A DNA stretch of 41,159 nt. It comes from Streptomyces mashuensis (GTDB lineage: Bacteria; Actinomycetota; Actinomycetes; Streptomycetales; Streptomycetaceae). Numbering within the stretch: position 1 is the first letter of the stretch; every line of letters starts with the position of its first letter. Below the pieces are notes generated by a model. It saw only the letters and a program-made list of their open reading frames with translations, was not told the origin of the DNA and did not search any database. Shown piece by piece: positions 1-7,566 of the stretch. The stretch lies in assembly GCF_014654785.1 (NCBI RefSeq), contig NZ_BNBD01000026.1, forward strand, positions 1-41,159, in the 5' to 3' direction. The position numbers were made by a program, and so were the translations under genes.

Positions 1-307
1 TTGGGGCCTGACGTGCCGCTCCGCGACACGAGGGCCCGTCCGCTCCGCTCCCGGACCCTGACCCGCTTCGCGGGCGGCACCTATGGGAGGAGGGGGCGCG
101 GGGGCGGTGGGCAACTACCGGCCGTGACAGGAGCGGAGGAGCGGGAACCGTCTCAGCCAATCTGTGAGAACAGCCTACACCGCCACATGATGCATGTGTA
201 GAGTTTGGGATCGTGCCCCACCACCCCGCGGAGCACAACCCACCCCACCCAACCGGCGCCGGGCACGGCCGGCGCCATCGCGGCGCAGCACGGGACCACC
301 CCCTCCT
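1..307. repeat. Left terminal inverted repeat (telomere)
   Basis: This end is the reverse complement of 40852-41159. Bases 1-60 match exactly, and the remaining part has scattered substitutions and one 1-base gap, then homology stops at about 307. The outer part holds short inverted repeats typical of Streptomyces telomeres: 38-42 with 52-56, and CCCGC-TTC-GCGGG at 62-74. A conserved palindrome CACATG-ATG-CATGTG lies at 184-198. The outermost bases TTGGGGCC do not look like the archetypal CCCGCGG telomere start, so this is either a non-archetypal telomere or one trimmed by assembly. Confidence 0.93.
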
Positions 308-572
308 TCCCCCAACCACTCGCCACCATCACGGCTCTGACCTGCACAAACACGAGAACAGCCCCACGGCCAGGACAACCCACCCAACCCCGCCGGACAC
401 CCCCGGCCGGCCCACGGCCCGTCCGGGCCGGCACCCCACCCGGACCAGCACCACCCACCAACCTGACACACCATCAGGTACCAGAGCGAGACAACCGCCG
501 GTCGCCGAAATGCGGTCCGCACGGAATTACGCACCACCCCGGAAACCACCACCCGAGCGAAGAGGAATACGG
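308..572. other. Non-coding stretch between telomere repeat and helicase gene
   Basis: The plus strand is rich in A and C here (runs such as CCACCCAACC) and poor in G. The helicase reading frame stays open through it, but the peptide is low-complexity Pro/His/Arg and has no Shine-Dalgarno site, so I do not count it as coding. A TAGAGT hexamer at 199-204 inside the repeat could be a -10 box for the helicase; no convincing -35 is seen. Confidence 0.4.
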
Positions 573-3149
573 ATGCCCGAGACCATCGAATTGTTCCCTC
601 ATCAGGTAGAGGCCGTGGACGCGATTGTGCGGGGGCTGGATATTCCGCCGGGCCGGCGGGTCCCCGAGAACGGCTTGCGGGGGCAGATGATCTCCGCGTG
701 CGGCACCGGCAAGACCATCAGCGCCGCGGCCGCGGCGCGCCGGCTGGCCCCGAACGGGCGCATTCTCGTGGTGGTGCCCACGCTGGATCTGCTGACGCAG
801 ACGGCGCGGGAGTGGCGGCGTGCCGGACACACCGGGCCGGCGGTGGCGGTCTGCTCCCTGGAGGACGACCCGCTGCTGTGGTCGCTGCGGGTCCGCTGCA
901 CCACCAACCCCATCCGGCTGGCCATGTGGCACGGGCAGGGGCCGGTCCTCGTCTTCGCCACGTACGCGTCCCTGCCGGTGCTGGCCGAGGCGTTCGCCGG
1001 CCTCTACGGCCAGCAGCTGGCGCCCATGGACCTGGTGGTGGTGGACGAGGCGCACCGAACCAGTGGGTCGCTGGGGAAGGCATGGGCGGCCGTCCACGAC
1101 CAGGCGGTGATTCCGGCGACGCGGCGGCTGTACCTGACGGCGACGCCGCGGATCTGGCAGGAGCGGCCGCCGGTGGAGGAGGTGCGCGAAGGGTGGCGTG
1201 ATCCGCTGCCGGAGGAGCTGGCGGCCTCCATGAATGACGAACAGATTTTCGGGCCTGTGCTGTACCGGTTGTCGCTGGCGTCAGCGGTCACCCGGGGCCT
1301 ACTGGCCCGGTACCAGATCATCGTCATGGAGCTGCGCGACCCGGTCGTCACCCCCGAACGGCTGCGCGGCGAGCAGCGGCGGGAGGAGGAGGTGCGGGGG
1401 CAGCGGCTGGCCGCGTTGCAGGCCGGGCTGCTGCGCACCATGGCCGAGCACAACCTGAGCACGTGCATCACCTTCCACCACCGGACGATAGAGGCTCAGG
1501 CGTTCGCCGAGGGCCTGCCCGCGGTCGCCGGCAAGCTCCACGCGGACCAGCCGGAGACCTACCCCGCGACCGTCTGGGCGGACTGGCTCTGTGGTGAGCA
1601 CCCGGCGGAGCGCCGGCAGGAGACCCTGTCGGGGTTCGGGACAACCGAACAGCGGGCCGTGCTGGCGAACTGCAAGGTCCTCGGCGAAGGCGTCGACATC
1701 CGGGCGGTGGACTCGGTGGCGCTGCTGGACCCCAAAGGGGCGCCCCACGACATCGTGCAGGCCATCGGCCGGGCGCTGCGGCAGAAACCCGGCGAGGGCA
1801 AGCTCGCGAGCTTGATCGTGCCCGTCTTCCTGAAGGCCGGCGAGGAGCCGGAGGACATGTTCACCTCGGGGTCCTACCGGCCGCTGGTGCAGGTCCTTCA
1901 GGGGCTGCGGGCGCACGACGAGGAGGCCGTGGAGCTGCTGGCGATCCCGCAGGAGCCGCAGAAGCGCGTGATCGAGCCGTCGCGGTGGATCGGGCCAGCG
2001 CCCGAGGAGGGCGAGGAGGAGTCCCGGGTGCTGCTGCGGTTCGCGGCGCCGCGCGACCCCGTCATGATCGCCGACTGGGTCAGCTTCAACGTGATCGATA
2101 CGGAGCGGCAGGACTGGGCCCGCGGCTACGCCGCCCTGCGCCGCTACGTGCGCCGTGAGGAGCACGCCCGGGTTCCCCTCAGCCACCAGGAGGGCGCGTA
2201 CCCGCTGGGGCGGTGGGTCGCCGAGCAGCGCCGCGCGTACGGGGCCGGGCAGATGCCGGCCTCGCGCATCGCGCGGCTGGAGGGGCTGGGCATGGTGTGG
2301 GACCCGGCGGACGCGGCGTTCCAGGAGAACCTGGCCGCGGCGCGGGTGTACTACGAGCAGCACTGGACGCTGTGCGCGCCGCGCAACGCCGTCGCGCTGG
2401 ACAAGCCGGTGGGTCAGTGGCTGTCCAACCTCCGCCGGCCCGGCGCCCTGGACAAGTACCCCGAGCGCGCCGAGGCGCTGGCGGCCATTGACCGGGACTG
2501 GAACCCGGCGTGGCCGCTGGACTGGCAACGCCACTACGCCGCGGTCCGGGTGCTCCTCGGCATCGAGGACGACCAGGACCACGACGCCGAGACCGGCACC
2601 GGCGTGGACGCGGGCGCCTCGGGCGACGCCAGCGCCGGCGCGGGCAGCGGGGACGGGAGCAGCATCTCGGCCGGCGGCGGGGCCGGCGCGGTGGTCGGCG
2701 CGTCGGCCGGAGCGGCTGGCGGCGGGGCCGGGGAGGGGGCGACGCTGGACGACCTGCTGCCCGGGGTCACCGTCCACGGCATGGACGTGGGCCGGTGGCT
2801 GGAGCGACAGCGCGAGCATGCCGTATGGGCCGCGCTGCTGCCCGAACAGCAGCAGCGCCTGGAGCGGCTGGGCGTCACGCCCCTGCCCGCCCCGGCGGCC
2901 GAGGAGACGCCCGTACGGGCCCGTAAAGGGGCCTCGGCGGCGTTCCGGCGGGGGCTGGAGGCCGTCCGGCAGTACCAAGCCCGCACCGGCTCCACGGCCG
3001 TCCCCAGGGCCCACGTGGAAGTCCTGCCGGACGGGACCGAAGTCCGGGCCGGCGTATGGCTATCGAACACCCGCGCCAGGCGAGGGCGGCTGAGCGAGGA
3101 AGAACGCGCCGCCCTCGCCGAACTCGGCATCGACTGGGCCCAGCAGTAG
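573..3149 (+). CDS. Telomere-adjacent DEAD/DEAH-box helicase with helicase-associated domains
   Basis: An 858-residue superfamily 2 helicase. Seen: a Q-motif-like LFPHQVEAVDAI near the N-terminus, Walker A SACGTGKT (residues 41-48), DEAH at 158-161, LTATP for motif III, and QAIGRALRQ from residue 396 for motif VI. The C-terminal part has several helicase-associated (HA) units; the clearest are about 515-580 and 790-858, with W/L/Y...VP...LG.WV..QR spacing. A Gly/Ala/Ser-rich linker lies at about 670-723. ATG 573 is chosen because it precedes recognisable helicase sequence and has AGAGGA upstream; the open frame starts earlier, inside the telomere. Large helicases beside the telomere are common on Streptomyces linear replicons, where TtrA-type members have been tied to conjugal transfer. 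Membership in that group is inferred from position. Confidence 0.88.
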   Translation: MPETIELFPHQVEAVDAIVRGLDIPPGRRVPENGLRGQMISACGTGKTISAAAAARRLAPNGRILVVVPTLDLLTQTAREWRRAGHTGPAVAVCSLEDDPLLWSLRVRCTTNPIRLAMWHGQGPVLVFATYASLPVLAEAFAGLYGQQLAPMDLVVVDEAHRTSGSLGKAWAAVHDQAVIPATRRLYLTATPRIWQERPPVEEVREGWRDPLPEELAASMNDEQIFGPVLYRLSLASAVTRGLLARYQIIVMELRDPVVTPERLRGEQRREEEVRGQRLAALQAGLLRTMAEHNLSTCITFHHRTIEAQAFAEGLPAVAGKLHADQPETYPATVWADWLCGEHPAERRQETLSGFGTTEQRAVLANCKVLGEGVDIRAVDSVALLDPKGAPHDIVQAIGRALRQKPGEGKLASLIVPVFLKAGEEPEDMFTSGSYRPLVQVLQGLRAHDEEAVELLAIPQEPQKRVIEPSRWIGPAPEEGEEESRVLLRFAAPRDPVMIADWVSFNVIDTERQDWARGYAALRRYVRREEHARVPLSHQEGAYPLGRWVAEQRRAYGAGQMPASRIARLEGLGMVWDPADAAFQENLAAARVYYEQHWTLCAPRNAVALDKPVGQWLSNLRRPGALDKYPERAEALAAIDRDWNPAWPLDWQRHYAAVRVLLGIEDDQDHDAETGTGVDAGASGDASAGAGSGDGSSISAGGGAGAVVGASAGAAGGGAGEGATLDDLLPGVTVHGMDVGRWLERQREHAVWAALLPEQQQRLERLGVTPLPAPAAEETPVRARKGASAAFRRGLEAVRQYQARTGSTAVPRAHVEVLPDGTEVRAGVWLSNTRARRGRLSEEERAALAELGIDWAQQ

Positions 3150-3238
3150 GGCCCGCCACGAGGGCCCGAGAGCACCACCGCCGACGATCGACCAACGACA
3201 ACCGCCCGCCACTGGGCCCGCGCAGCTGGAGGACCACG

Positions 3239-3382
3239 ATGGACCGTGACCGCCTGACCGACGAACTCGCCGCCGTGCTGAACAACTACCTGGACGACGT
3301 CGGCGACGACGACATCGACACCGGCGACCTCGCCGGCAACTTGGTGAACAGGCTGGTGCAGCTGGGCCTGCTGGACCGCTGA
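3239..3382 (+). CDS. Small acidic hypothetical protein (47 aa)
   Basis: It begins MDRDRLTDELAAVL and ends VNRLVQLGLLDR. A good Shine-Dalgarno GGAGG sits 7 bases before ATG 3239. The centre is Asp-rich (DDVGDDDIDTGD) and the whole looks helical and soluble. No family recognised. Its last 12 codons and following terminator occur again, diverged, at about 9880-9991, so this gene or its end has been duplicated within the plasmid. It follows the helicase by 89 bases and could be co-transcribed with it. Confidence 0.6.
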   Translation: MDRDRLTDELAAVLNNYLDDVGDDDIDTGDLAGNLVNRLVQLGLLDR

Positions 3383-3393
3383 CACCCAGAGCT

Positions 3394-3422
3394 AAGGGCC
3401 CGCACCCCGCCGGCGGGCCCTT
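3394..3422 (+). terminator. Hairpin terminator after the 47-aa gene
   Basis: A perfect 10-base stem AAGGGCCCGC / GCGGGCCCTT (3394-3403 with 3413-3422), 12 bases after the stop codon. It also faces the end of the convergent Nudix gene, so it may work in both directions. Confidence 0.75.
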
Positions 3423-3458
3423 CACCGTGCTACCGGCCGGCGGGCCGCTGGCGGGGCG

Positions 3459-3899
3459 TTATCCGGCCCGGTCGGCCAGCAGCAGGGCGAGGGGGCCGGC
3501 CGGGAGGAGGAAGCGGCCTTCGGCGGCGGCGACGATGGCGTCGGCCATGGGCCACCAGGAGAGCTTGAAGTCTTCCTCGGTGGGCGTGAGCTGCTGTGGG
3601 CCGAGGGTGAGGTCGCGGGCCTGGTAGAGGTGGATGCGGGCGGTGGACTCCAGGGTGATGGCGTACGTGCCCAGAGGCTGCCACCGGCGGGCGGTGATGC
3701 CGGCCTCCTCCAAGAGCTCCCGCCGTGCGCACTCCTGCGGGGTCTCGCCGTCCTCGCGCCGCCCGCCGGGCAGGAAGAGGTATTCGCCACCGTGGCGGGG
3801 GAAGTCGGCGGTCAGGATGGCGACGAGGCCCTGGTCGTCGCGGGCCACCACCACGGCGGCGTCGCGGGCCGGGCCTCGCCGGTGAACCTCATCGCTCAT
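3459..3899 (-). CDS. Nudix hydrolase
   Basis: A 146-residue protein with a complete Nudix box at residues 46-68: G-x5-E52-x7-R60-E61-x2-E64-E65-x-G67. Nudix enzymes split nucleoside diphosphates linked to another group, using Mg2+ held by the REVxEE helix; the actual substrate cannot be read from sequence. ATG 3899 has no clear Shine-Dalgarno, but it lies 11 bases after the preceding gene's stop, so translation is probably coupled. It is the last gene of a five-gene minus-strand operon starting at 6888. Company with a radical SAM enzyme and a nucleotide-type kinase suggests a nucleotide-like compound as substrate or waste product. That role is inferred; the family call is firm. Confidence 0.9.
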   Translation of the reverse strand: MSDEVHRRGPARDAAVVVARDDQGLVAILTADFPRHGGEYLFLPGGRREDGETPQECARRELLEEAGITARRWQPLGTYAITLESTARIHLYQARDLTLGPQQLTPTEEDFKLSWWPMADAIVAAAEGRFLLPAGPLALLLADRAG

Positions 3900-3910
3900 G
3901 GCGAGCGAGC

Positions 3911-4714
3911 TTAGCGGCGCCCTTGGAGCACAGTGGCTGCGTAGGGAACATTCATCACGACGGGGTGGGCGATGCCCCGGCCGTGGTAGCCGTCGTCTCC
4001 GTAGGCGTCGCCGTGGTCGGCGCACATGATGACCAGCCAGCGGTCCGTTGCGGTCAGGGTGGTGATCAGGCGACCGAGGTGTTCGTCGGCGTAGGCGAGC
4101 GCGGCCCGCTGGGAGGCGGTGGTGTCGTCCTGCTGGCCGAGGTAGTGGCCGTGGGGGACGTGGGTGGCGGAGACGTTGACGAACAGCAGCAGCGGCCGGC
4201 CGCGGTGCCGGTCGGCGAGGTCGAGCGCCTGGTCCACCTGATGGCGGGTGGAGTCCATTTCGGGCGAGCAGAACTCGGGCCGCCAGTGGTCCTCGTCGAA
4301 CATTGCGGGCAGCACGCTGCCGAGCGGGGTCTCGCGGGAGAAATAGGTCACCCCGCCGACGCAGACGGTGCGGTAGCCGTGCTGGCCGAGGCCGGCCAGG
4401 AGGCTGGGGGCGTCGAACAGGAACGTCTCGGGCGGCACGGTCTTGAACGCGGGCGGCCGGCACTCCCACAGGCGGGGCGGCTGCTTCGGCTGGGGCAGCT
4501 TGGGCAGGAAGCCGGAGAAGAACGCCATGTGAGCGGGGAGGGTGAACGTGCCGGGGGTCTGCCTGCGCTGCCAGCCGCCCTCGGGCAGAAGGGCGGCCAG
4601 GTGCGGGGTCATGCCCTCGTCGTAGGCGGAGCGGGCGACGTCGTAGCGCAGGGAGTCGAGCGTCACGAACAGGATGCTGGTGCCGGAGGTGATGATGTCG
4701 GCCGCGTTGATCAC
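3911..4714 (-). CDS. Alkaline-phosphatase-superfamily (sulfatase-like) hydrolase, STM4013 type
   Basis: 267 residues. The N-terminus ILFVTLDSLRYDV gives the first metal-binding Asp (D20). T58-L-P-A-H62 sits where sulfatases have the C/S-x-P-x-R nucleophile motif, so a Thr nucleophile as in phosphatases or phosphodiesterases is more likely than a sulfatase formylglycine. CADHGDAYGDDGYHG near the C-terminus supplies the second metal cluster. From memory it closely resembles STM4013/SEN3800-type hydrolases, which are found beside radical SAM genes in other bacteria. It starts at GTG 4714, overlapping the upstream stop in GTGA, with GGAAGGAG 8 bases ahead, which settles the start. The substrate is unknown; a phosphoester of the operon's product is an inference. 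Confidence 0.82.
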   Translation of the reverse strand: MINAADIITSGTSILFVTLDSLRYDVARSAYDEGMTPHLAALLPEGGWQRRQTPGTFTLPAHMAFFSGFLPKLPQPKQPPRLWECRPPAFKTVPPETFLFDAPSLLAGLGQHGYRTVCVGGVTYFSRETPLGSVLPAMFDEDHWRPEFCSPEMDSTRHQVDQALDLADRHRGRPLLLFVNVSATHVPHGHYLGQQDDTTASQRAALAYADEHLGRLITTLTATDRWLVIMCADHGDAYGDDGYHGRGIAHPVVMNVPYAATVLQGRR

Positions 4715-5217
4715 TGCTCGGCTCCTTCCGGCCGGTGCCGCCGGTAGGGCTCGATGCGGCCGCGGGCCTGGTCGTTGACGGGACGGGGGACGCGGTCTTC
4801 GGTGATCAGCCGCCGGATACGGGCCAGGCCCGCATCCTCGCCCAGCACCTGGCTGTCGCGGCCGTACAGGACGATGCGGACCCTCTCGCCGCCGTTGTCG
4901 ATGCTGGTGGTCACCAGGGCGCCAGGCACTCCTCCGAGGTCTTTCATGGCGACCCGCAGCTCGTCCTCGCCGGCCACGTGCAGGTCGTGGACGGTGCAGG
5001 CGAAGTGCTGGGCGTTCACCGCGCCGTGACACAGGCGGCGGTGGAAAGTGACACTGGTGGCCCGACCGTCGTAGGCGACGGCGATACGGGCGGCCTGGGT
5101 GACGGCCACGAGGCAGGCGCCGACCCACCAGGCGACCCCTTCGTGGATGTCGTCGGGGTAGCGGCCGGCGGCGGCGCCGTCGCGGATGACCTTCTCGGCG
5201 TCGACCGGGTTAAGCAT
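4711..5217 (-). CDS. Phosphohexomutase domain-I-like protein (single domain)
   Basis: 168 residues. RIAVAYDGRATS (44-55) resembles the GxDxRxSS segment of phosphomannomutases and phosphoglucomutases, and GALVTTSIDN...IVLYG (99-119) resembles their GG.ITASHNP..YNGIKLYG loop. S105 would match the catalytic phosphoserine. Domains II-IV of a normal (about 450-residue) mutase are missing and no continuation is found nearby, so it cannot be an ordinary mutase. The start ATG 5217 has GGAGG 6 bases upstream and overlaps the end of the kinase gene by 8 bases; its stop overlaps the next gene by 4. The match rests on motif order and spacing by eye, so the family call is tentative. It could bind a sugar phosphate or act as a phosphoryl carrier. 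Confidence 0.5.
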   Translation of the reverse strand: MLNPVDAEKVIRDGAAAGRYPDDIHEGVAWWVGACLVAVTQAARIAVAYDGRATSVTFHRRLCHGAVNAQHFACTVHDLHVAGEDELRVAMKDLGGVPGALVTTSIDNGGERVRIVLYGRDSQVLGEDAGLARIRRLITEDRVPRPVNDQARGRIEPYRRHRPEGAEQ

Positions 5218-5857
5218 GCCCGGCCTCCAGGTGGCCGGTGATCCAGTCGGCCACCTCGCCGGGGGTCTTGCCGTCGGTGTCCACGACGACGGCCGAGGGG
5301 TCCACCTCCGCGACCACCTCGAAGTTGTCCACCAGGGCCTTCAGGCGGCCGGGCACGGCGAGCAGTTCCGCATCGTCGGGGGTGAGGGCGCCGCCCTGTT
5401 CCTTCGCTGCCAGCCGCTGCCGCAGGGTCTCCTCCGAACAGCGCAGGTAGAAGGTGTGGTCCGGCACTTCCAGGTAGGGGCGGAAGGGCTCCAGCATCCG
5501 ACGCACGTCATCCAGCGGGATGCCGTGAACGGCTGCGTGGCAGGCCAGGACTGAGGAGGCGTACCGGTCGGCGACGACCGGGCCGTGCCGGCGGTAGCTG
5601 CGGACCATGTCGGAGGCGTGCAGGAGCCCGGAGAGGTAGAACGCGAACTGCGGCAGCGGCCGCAGCCGCGCATTGACGGTCCCCGACCAGTCGCTGAGCG
5701 GGCGGGGCAGCGTGTGCAGGCCGGCCGCCGCCGTACGGTCAGCGATCAGCTCCTTGACCGTGGTCTTGCCGATGCCGGAGACACCCTCCAGGACGGAGAA
5801 CGATCCCCGGTTGCGGTCGTAGCAGGCGGGCGCGTAGGCGGGCGGCAGGGGACTCAC
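5210..5857 (-). CDS. dTMP-kinase-like P-loop nucleotide kinase
   Basis: 215 residues. P-loop EGVSGIGKTT at 24-33, DRY (97-99) in VVADRYASSVLA as in thymidylate kinases, and a LID-like Arg-rich segment RCSEETLRQRLAAKEQ. Thymidylate-kinase family members move the ATP gamma-phosphate to a nucleoside monophosphate, but many relatives act on other small molecules. The N-terminal 20 residues are longer than in dTMP kinase. The GTG start at 5857 lies within a GTGA overlap with the radical SAM gene and has GGAGGG 7 bases before it. A plasmid rarely needs its own housekeeping dTMP kinase, and the tight coupling to a radical SAM gene suggests it phosphorylates a modified nucleoside or similar intermediate (inference). 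Confidence 0.82.
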   Translation of the reverse strand: MSPLPPAYAPACYDRNRGSFSVLEGVSGIGKTTVKELIADRTAAAGLHTLPRPLSDWSGTVNARLRPLPQFAFYLSGLLHASDMVRSYRRHGPVVADRYASSVLACHAAVHGIPLDDVRRMLEPFRPYLEVPDHTFYLRCSEETLRQRLAAKEQGGALTPDDAELLAVPGRLKALVDNFEVVAEVDPSAVVVDTDGKTPGEVADWITGHLEAGHA

Positions 5858-6888
5858 AGCGTTCCCTCCGTGAAGGCAGCCACGTGCCCGGCCACCGCCG
5901 CGACCAGGCGGTCCGGGTCGTCCAGCAGGGCCTTGAGGTCCAGGCGCAGATCGCTGCGCAGCAGGCAGGGCATCAGGCCGCCGTCGTGATCGAGCCGCAG
6001 GGCCCAGAACCCTTCGACGCACGTGCTCCGCTGGGGGCAGGTGCCGCACTGGCCGACGTGGTGGCGGCCGAGGTTGCGGTGGATGACATCGATCTCGATG
6101 CCGTCGACGCGGAAGACGCGCCGGCCCTGGCCGACCCCGGCGACCTCGGTGTGCTCATCACGGGTCAGCGTCCGCAGGTGGGCCACGATGTCGTCGGCCG
6201 GCACAGCGGCATCCGCCCGCTCGACGTTGAAGTCGGTACCGACCAGCTCGATGAACTGCACCGGCATCCGCCGGGCCAGCGCGAAGTCCAGGATGGAGCG
6301 GACCTCGTGGCGGTTGTCCTTCAGCAGCAGGCAGTTCAGCTCCACCTGCTCGAACAGCTCGCGGGCGGCCTCGATGCCGTCCAGCACCGTCGCGATGCCC
6401 AGGCGGGTCGCGGCGATGGCCCGGAAGGTGTCGTCGGAGAAGTAGTGCAGGGAGACCTTCACCTTGTCCAGCGGGACCTCGGCCAGCCAGCGCTGGCTGG
6501 CCCGCACGCGGGTGCCGTTGGTGATCAGGGTGTAGGAGGTGTCCGGGCCCGGCTGCGGCAGCTGTTCGAGGACCGGCCGGGCCAGGGGCGAGGTGAGCGG
6601 TTCGCCGCCGGTGAAGTAGACCCGCTTCAGCCCCGCCTCCATGAGCGCGGTGATGACCGTGACGTAGTGTGCGGCGCACAGCGACCGGGGCCGCTGTTTC
6701 TTCGACGCGTCCTGCCGGGCCAGACCCGGCGGGATGTCGCCCTCGTCGTGGCAGAACCAGCAGGCGATGTTGCAGGCCGGTCCGAAGGACACCCGCAGCT
6801 GTCCGCGCAGGGCGGCGAAGTTCAGCAGGGCCGTCCAGTCGGTCTCATCGCGGGCCATCGGCGGGGCGAGGGTGAGCGGGACTTTCAC
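5854..6888 (-). CDS. MoaA-like radical SAM enzyme
   Basis: 344 residues. The [4Fe-4S]/SAM motif is C39-x3-C43-x2-C46 (CNIACWFC). It is followed by YFTGGEPL (GGE motif for SAM binding), TLITNGT, KVSLHYF and VQFIELVGT, the same order as in MoaA (GTP 3',8-cyclase). The C-terminal C281GTC284...C290...RLDHDGGLMPC308 resembles the auxiliary Fe-S (twitch) cluster of MoaA. The usual C-terminal Gly-Gly of MoaA is absent (ends EGTL), and no other molybdopterin genes are nearby, so a different substrate is likely. GTG 6888 is chosen over an ATG 30 bases upstream because GGAGG lies 6 bases before it. It is the first gene of the operon that runs to the Nudix gene. Confidence 0.88.
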   Translation of the reverse strand: MKVPLTLAPPMARDETDWTALLNFAALRGQLRVSFGPACNIACWFCHDEGDIPPGLARQDASKKQRPRSLCAAHYVTVITALMEAGLKRVYFTGGEPLTSPLARPVLEQLPQPGPDTSYTLITNGTRVRASQRWLAEVPLDKVKVSLHYFSDDTFRAIAATRLGIATVLDGIEAARELFEQVELNCLLLKDNRHEVRSILDFALARRMPVQFIELVGTDFNVERADAAVPADDIVAHLRTLTRDEHTEVAGVGQGRRVFRVDGIEIDVIHRNLGRHHVGQCGTCPQRSTCVEGFWALRLDHDGGLMPCLLRSDLRLDLKALLDDPDRLVAAVAGHVAAFTEGTL

Positions 6889-7171
6889 GAGATGCCTCCA
6901 AGTACGGGGCGAAGCCACCCGCCGGTGTCGGCGGGCGGAGGCTGCCGGTACAGGGCGGGTCCTTGCCCCGGCCTCCGAGCCGCACGGAGGCCGGGGCAGG
7001 ATTCCCCGCGCGGGCCCGCCCGCCCGTGGCGAGGCCGGAAGGGCGGACCCTTGAAGCCGCCCCCGGCAAGGAGGCGGCGCTGGAAGGCTCCGGCGCCCGG
7101 AACGGACCGTGGCGCATCGGGCACCGGAGCAGTCGGCGGGCCGGCGAACCGGCCCGCGTCGGTGAGGGTGC
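6889..7171. other. Leader of the radical SAM operon with strong hairpins
   Basis: No gene is supported here. Two inverted repeats stand out. One is CCCGCCG-GTGT-CGGCGGG at 6918-6935. The other is a 13-base perfect stem at 6965-6977/6985-6997 with a 7-base loop. The second looks like an intrinsic terminator between the small membrane protein gene and the radical SAM gene, so it may end the upstream transcript or act as an attenuator for the operon. Tracts resembling each other (GCGGGTCC, GGCGGACCC) recur but no ligand-binding RNA fold is recognised. Confidence 0.5.
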
Positions 7172-7342
7172 TCAGCCCTGTACGGGCTCGTGCGGGGCCG
7201 CCACCGGCACGGTGCTGCCTTCGTGGCCGAGGCCGATCAGGTTCCCGGCCTGTTGGTGCAGCACCGTCACCGGGCCGGCCAGGCCCAAGACCAACAGGGC
7301 AACGAAGTCGCGCAGATACCAGGTGATGCCGTCGTTCGTCAT
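7172..7342 (-). CDS. Small putative membrane protein (56 aa)
   Basis: Translation from ATG 7342 gives MTNDGITWYLRDFVALLVL..., one hydrophobic segment at about residues 9-36, then a Pro/Val-rich tail ending HEPVQG. GAGGA lies 9 bases before the start, and codons have the GC-rich third positions of real Streptomyces genes. No Cys or obvious leader/core boundary is present, so it is not a clear RiPP precursor despite being upstream of a radical SAM gene. It could be a membrane partner or a signal peptide-like product. Family not recognised. Confidence 0.55.
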   Translation of the reverse strand: MTNDGITWYLRDFVALLVLGLAGPVTVLHQQAGNLIGLGHEGSTVPVAAPHEPVQG

Positions 7343-7566
7343 CAAAGCCGATCCTCGATCTGCCGAGACGGATGCGGTGGTCCGCCGTGCTCATCGTGAA
7401 GGGAACGGCGAACCACCGCGCCAACAAGACCCCGGGAGGAGAACACCCCTCGCAGGCAAGGGTGTTGGGGTCGCATCCCGCAGACTGGACTTCACCGGCC
7501 GGGGCACGGAAGGTCTGGCATCGTGAACGAATGTGAGTCCCAGTCCTCACCATGAGGGGGTACACC

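Noticed and set aside
153..609. Several frames inside the left telomere
   Set aside because: Low-complexity Pro/Thr/Arg or Gly/Arg peptides, no ribosome-binding site, and located in the inverted repeat.
1299..3014. A 571-codon minus-strand frame under the helicase
   Set aside because: Composition is that of an antisense shadow of a high-GC gene; the plus-strand helicase motifs are unambiguous.
3725..4747. Long plus-strand frame opposite the hydrolase genes
   Set aside because: Gly/Val/Asp-rich shadow of the minus-strand operon genes, which have clear motifs and ribosome-binding sites.
5854..6888. Reading the radical SAM enzyme as a viperin
   Set aside because: The auxiliary C-terminal Cys cluster and motif order fit MoaA-like enzymes better; viperins lack that cluster. 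A nucleotide substrate remains possible.
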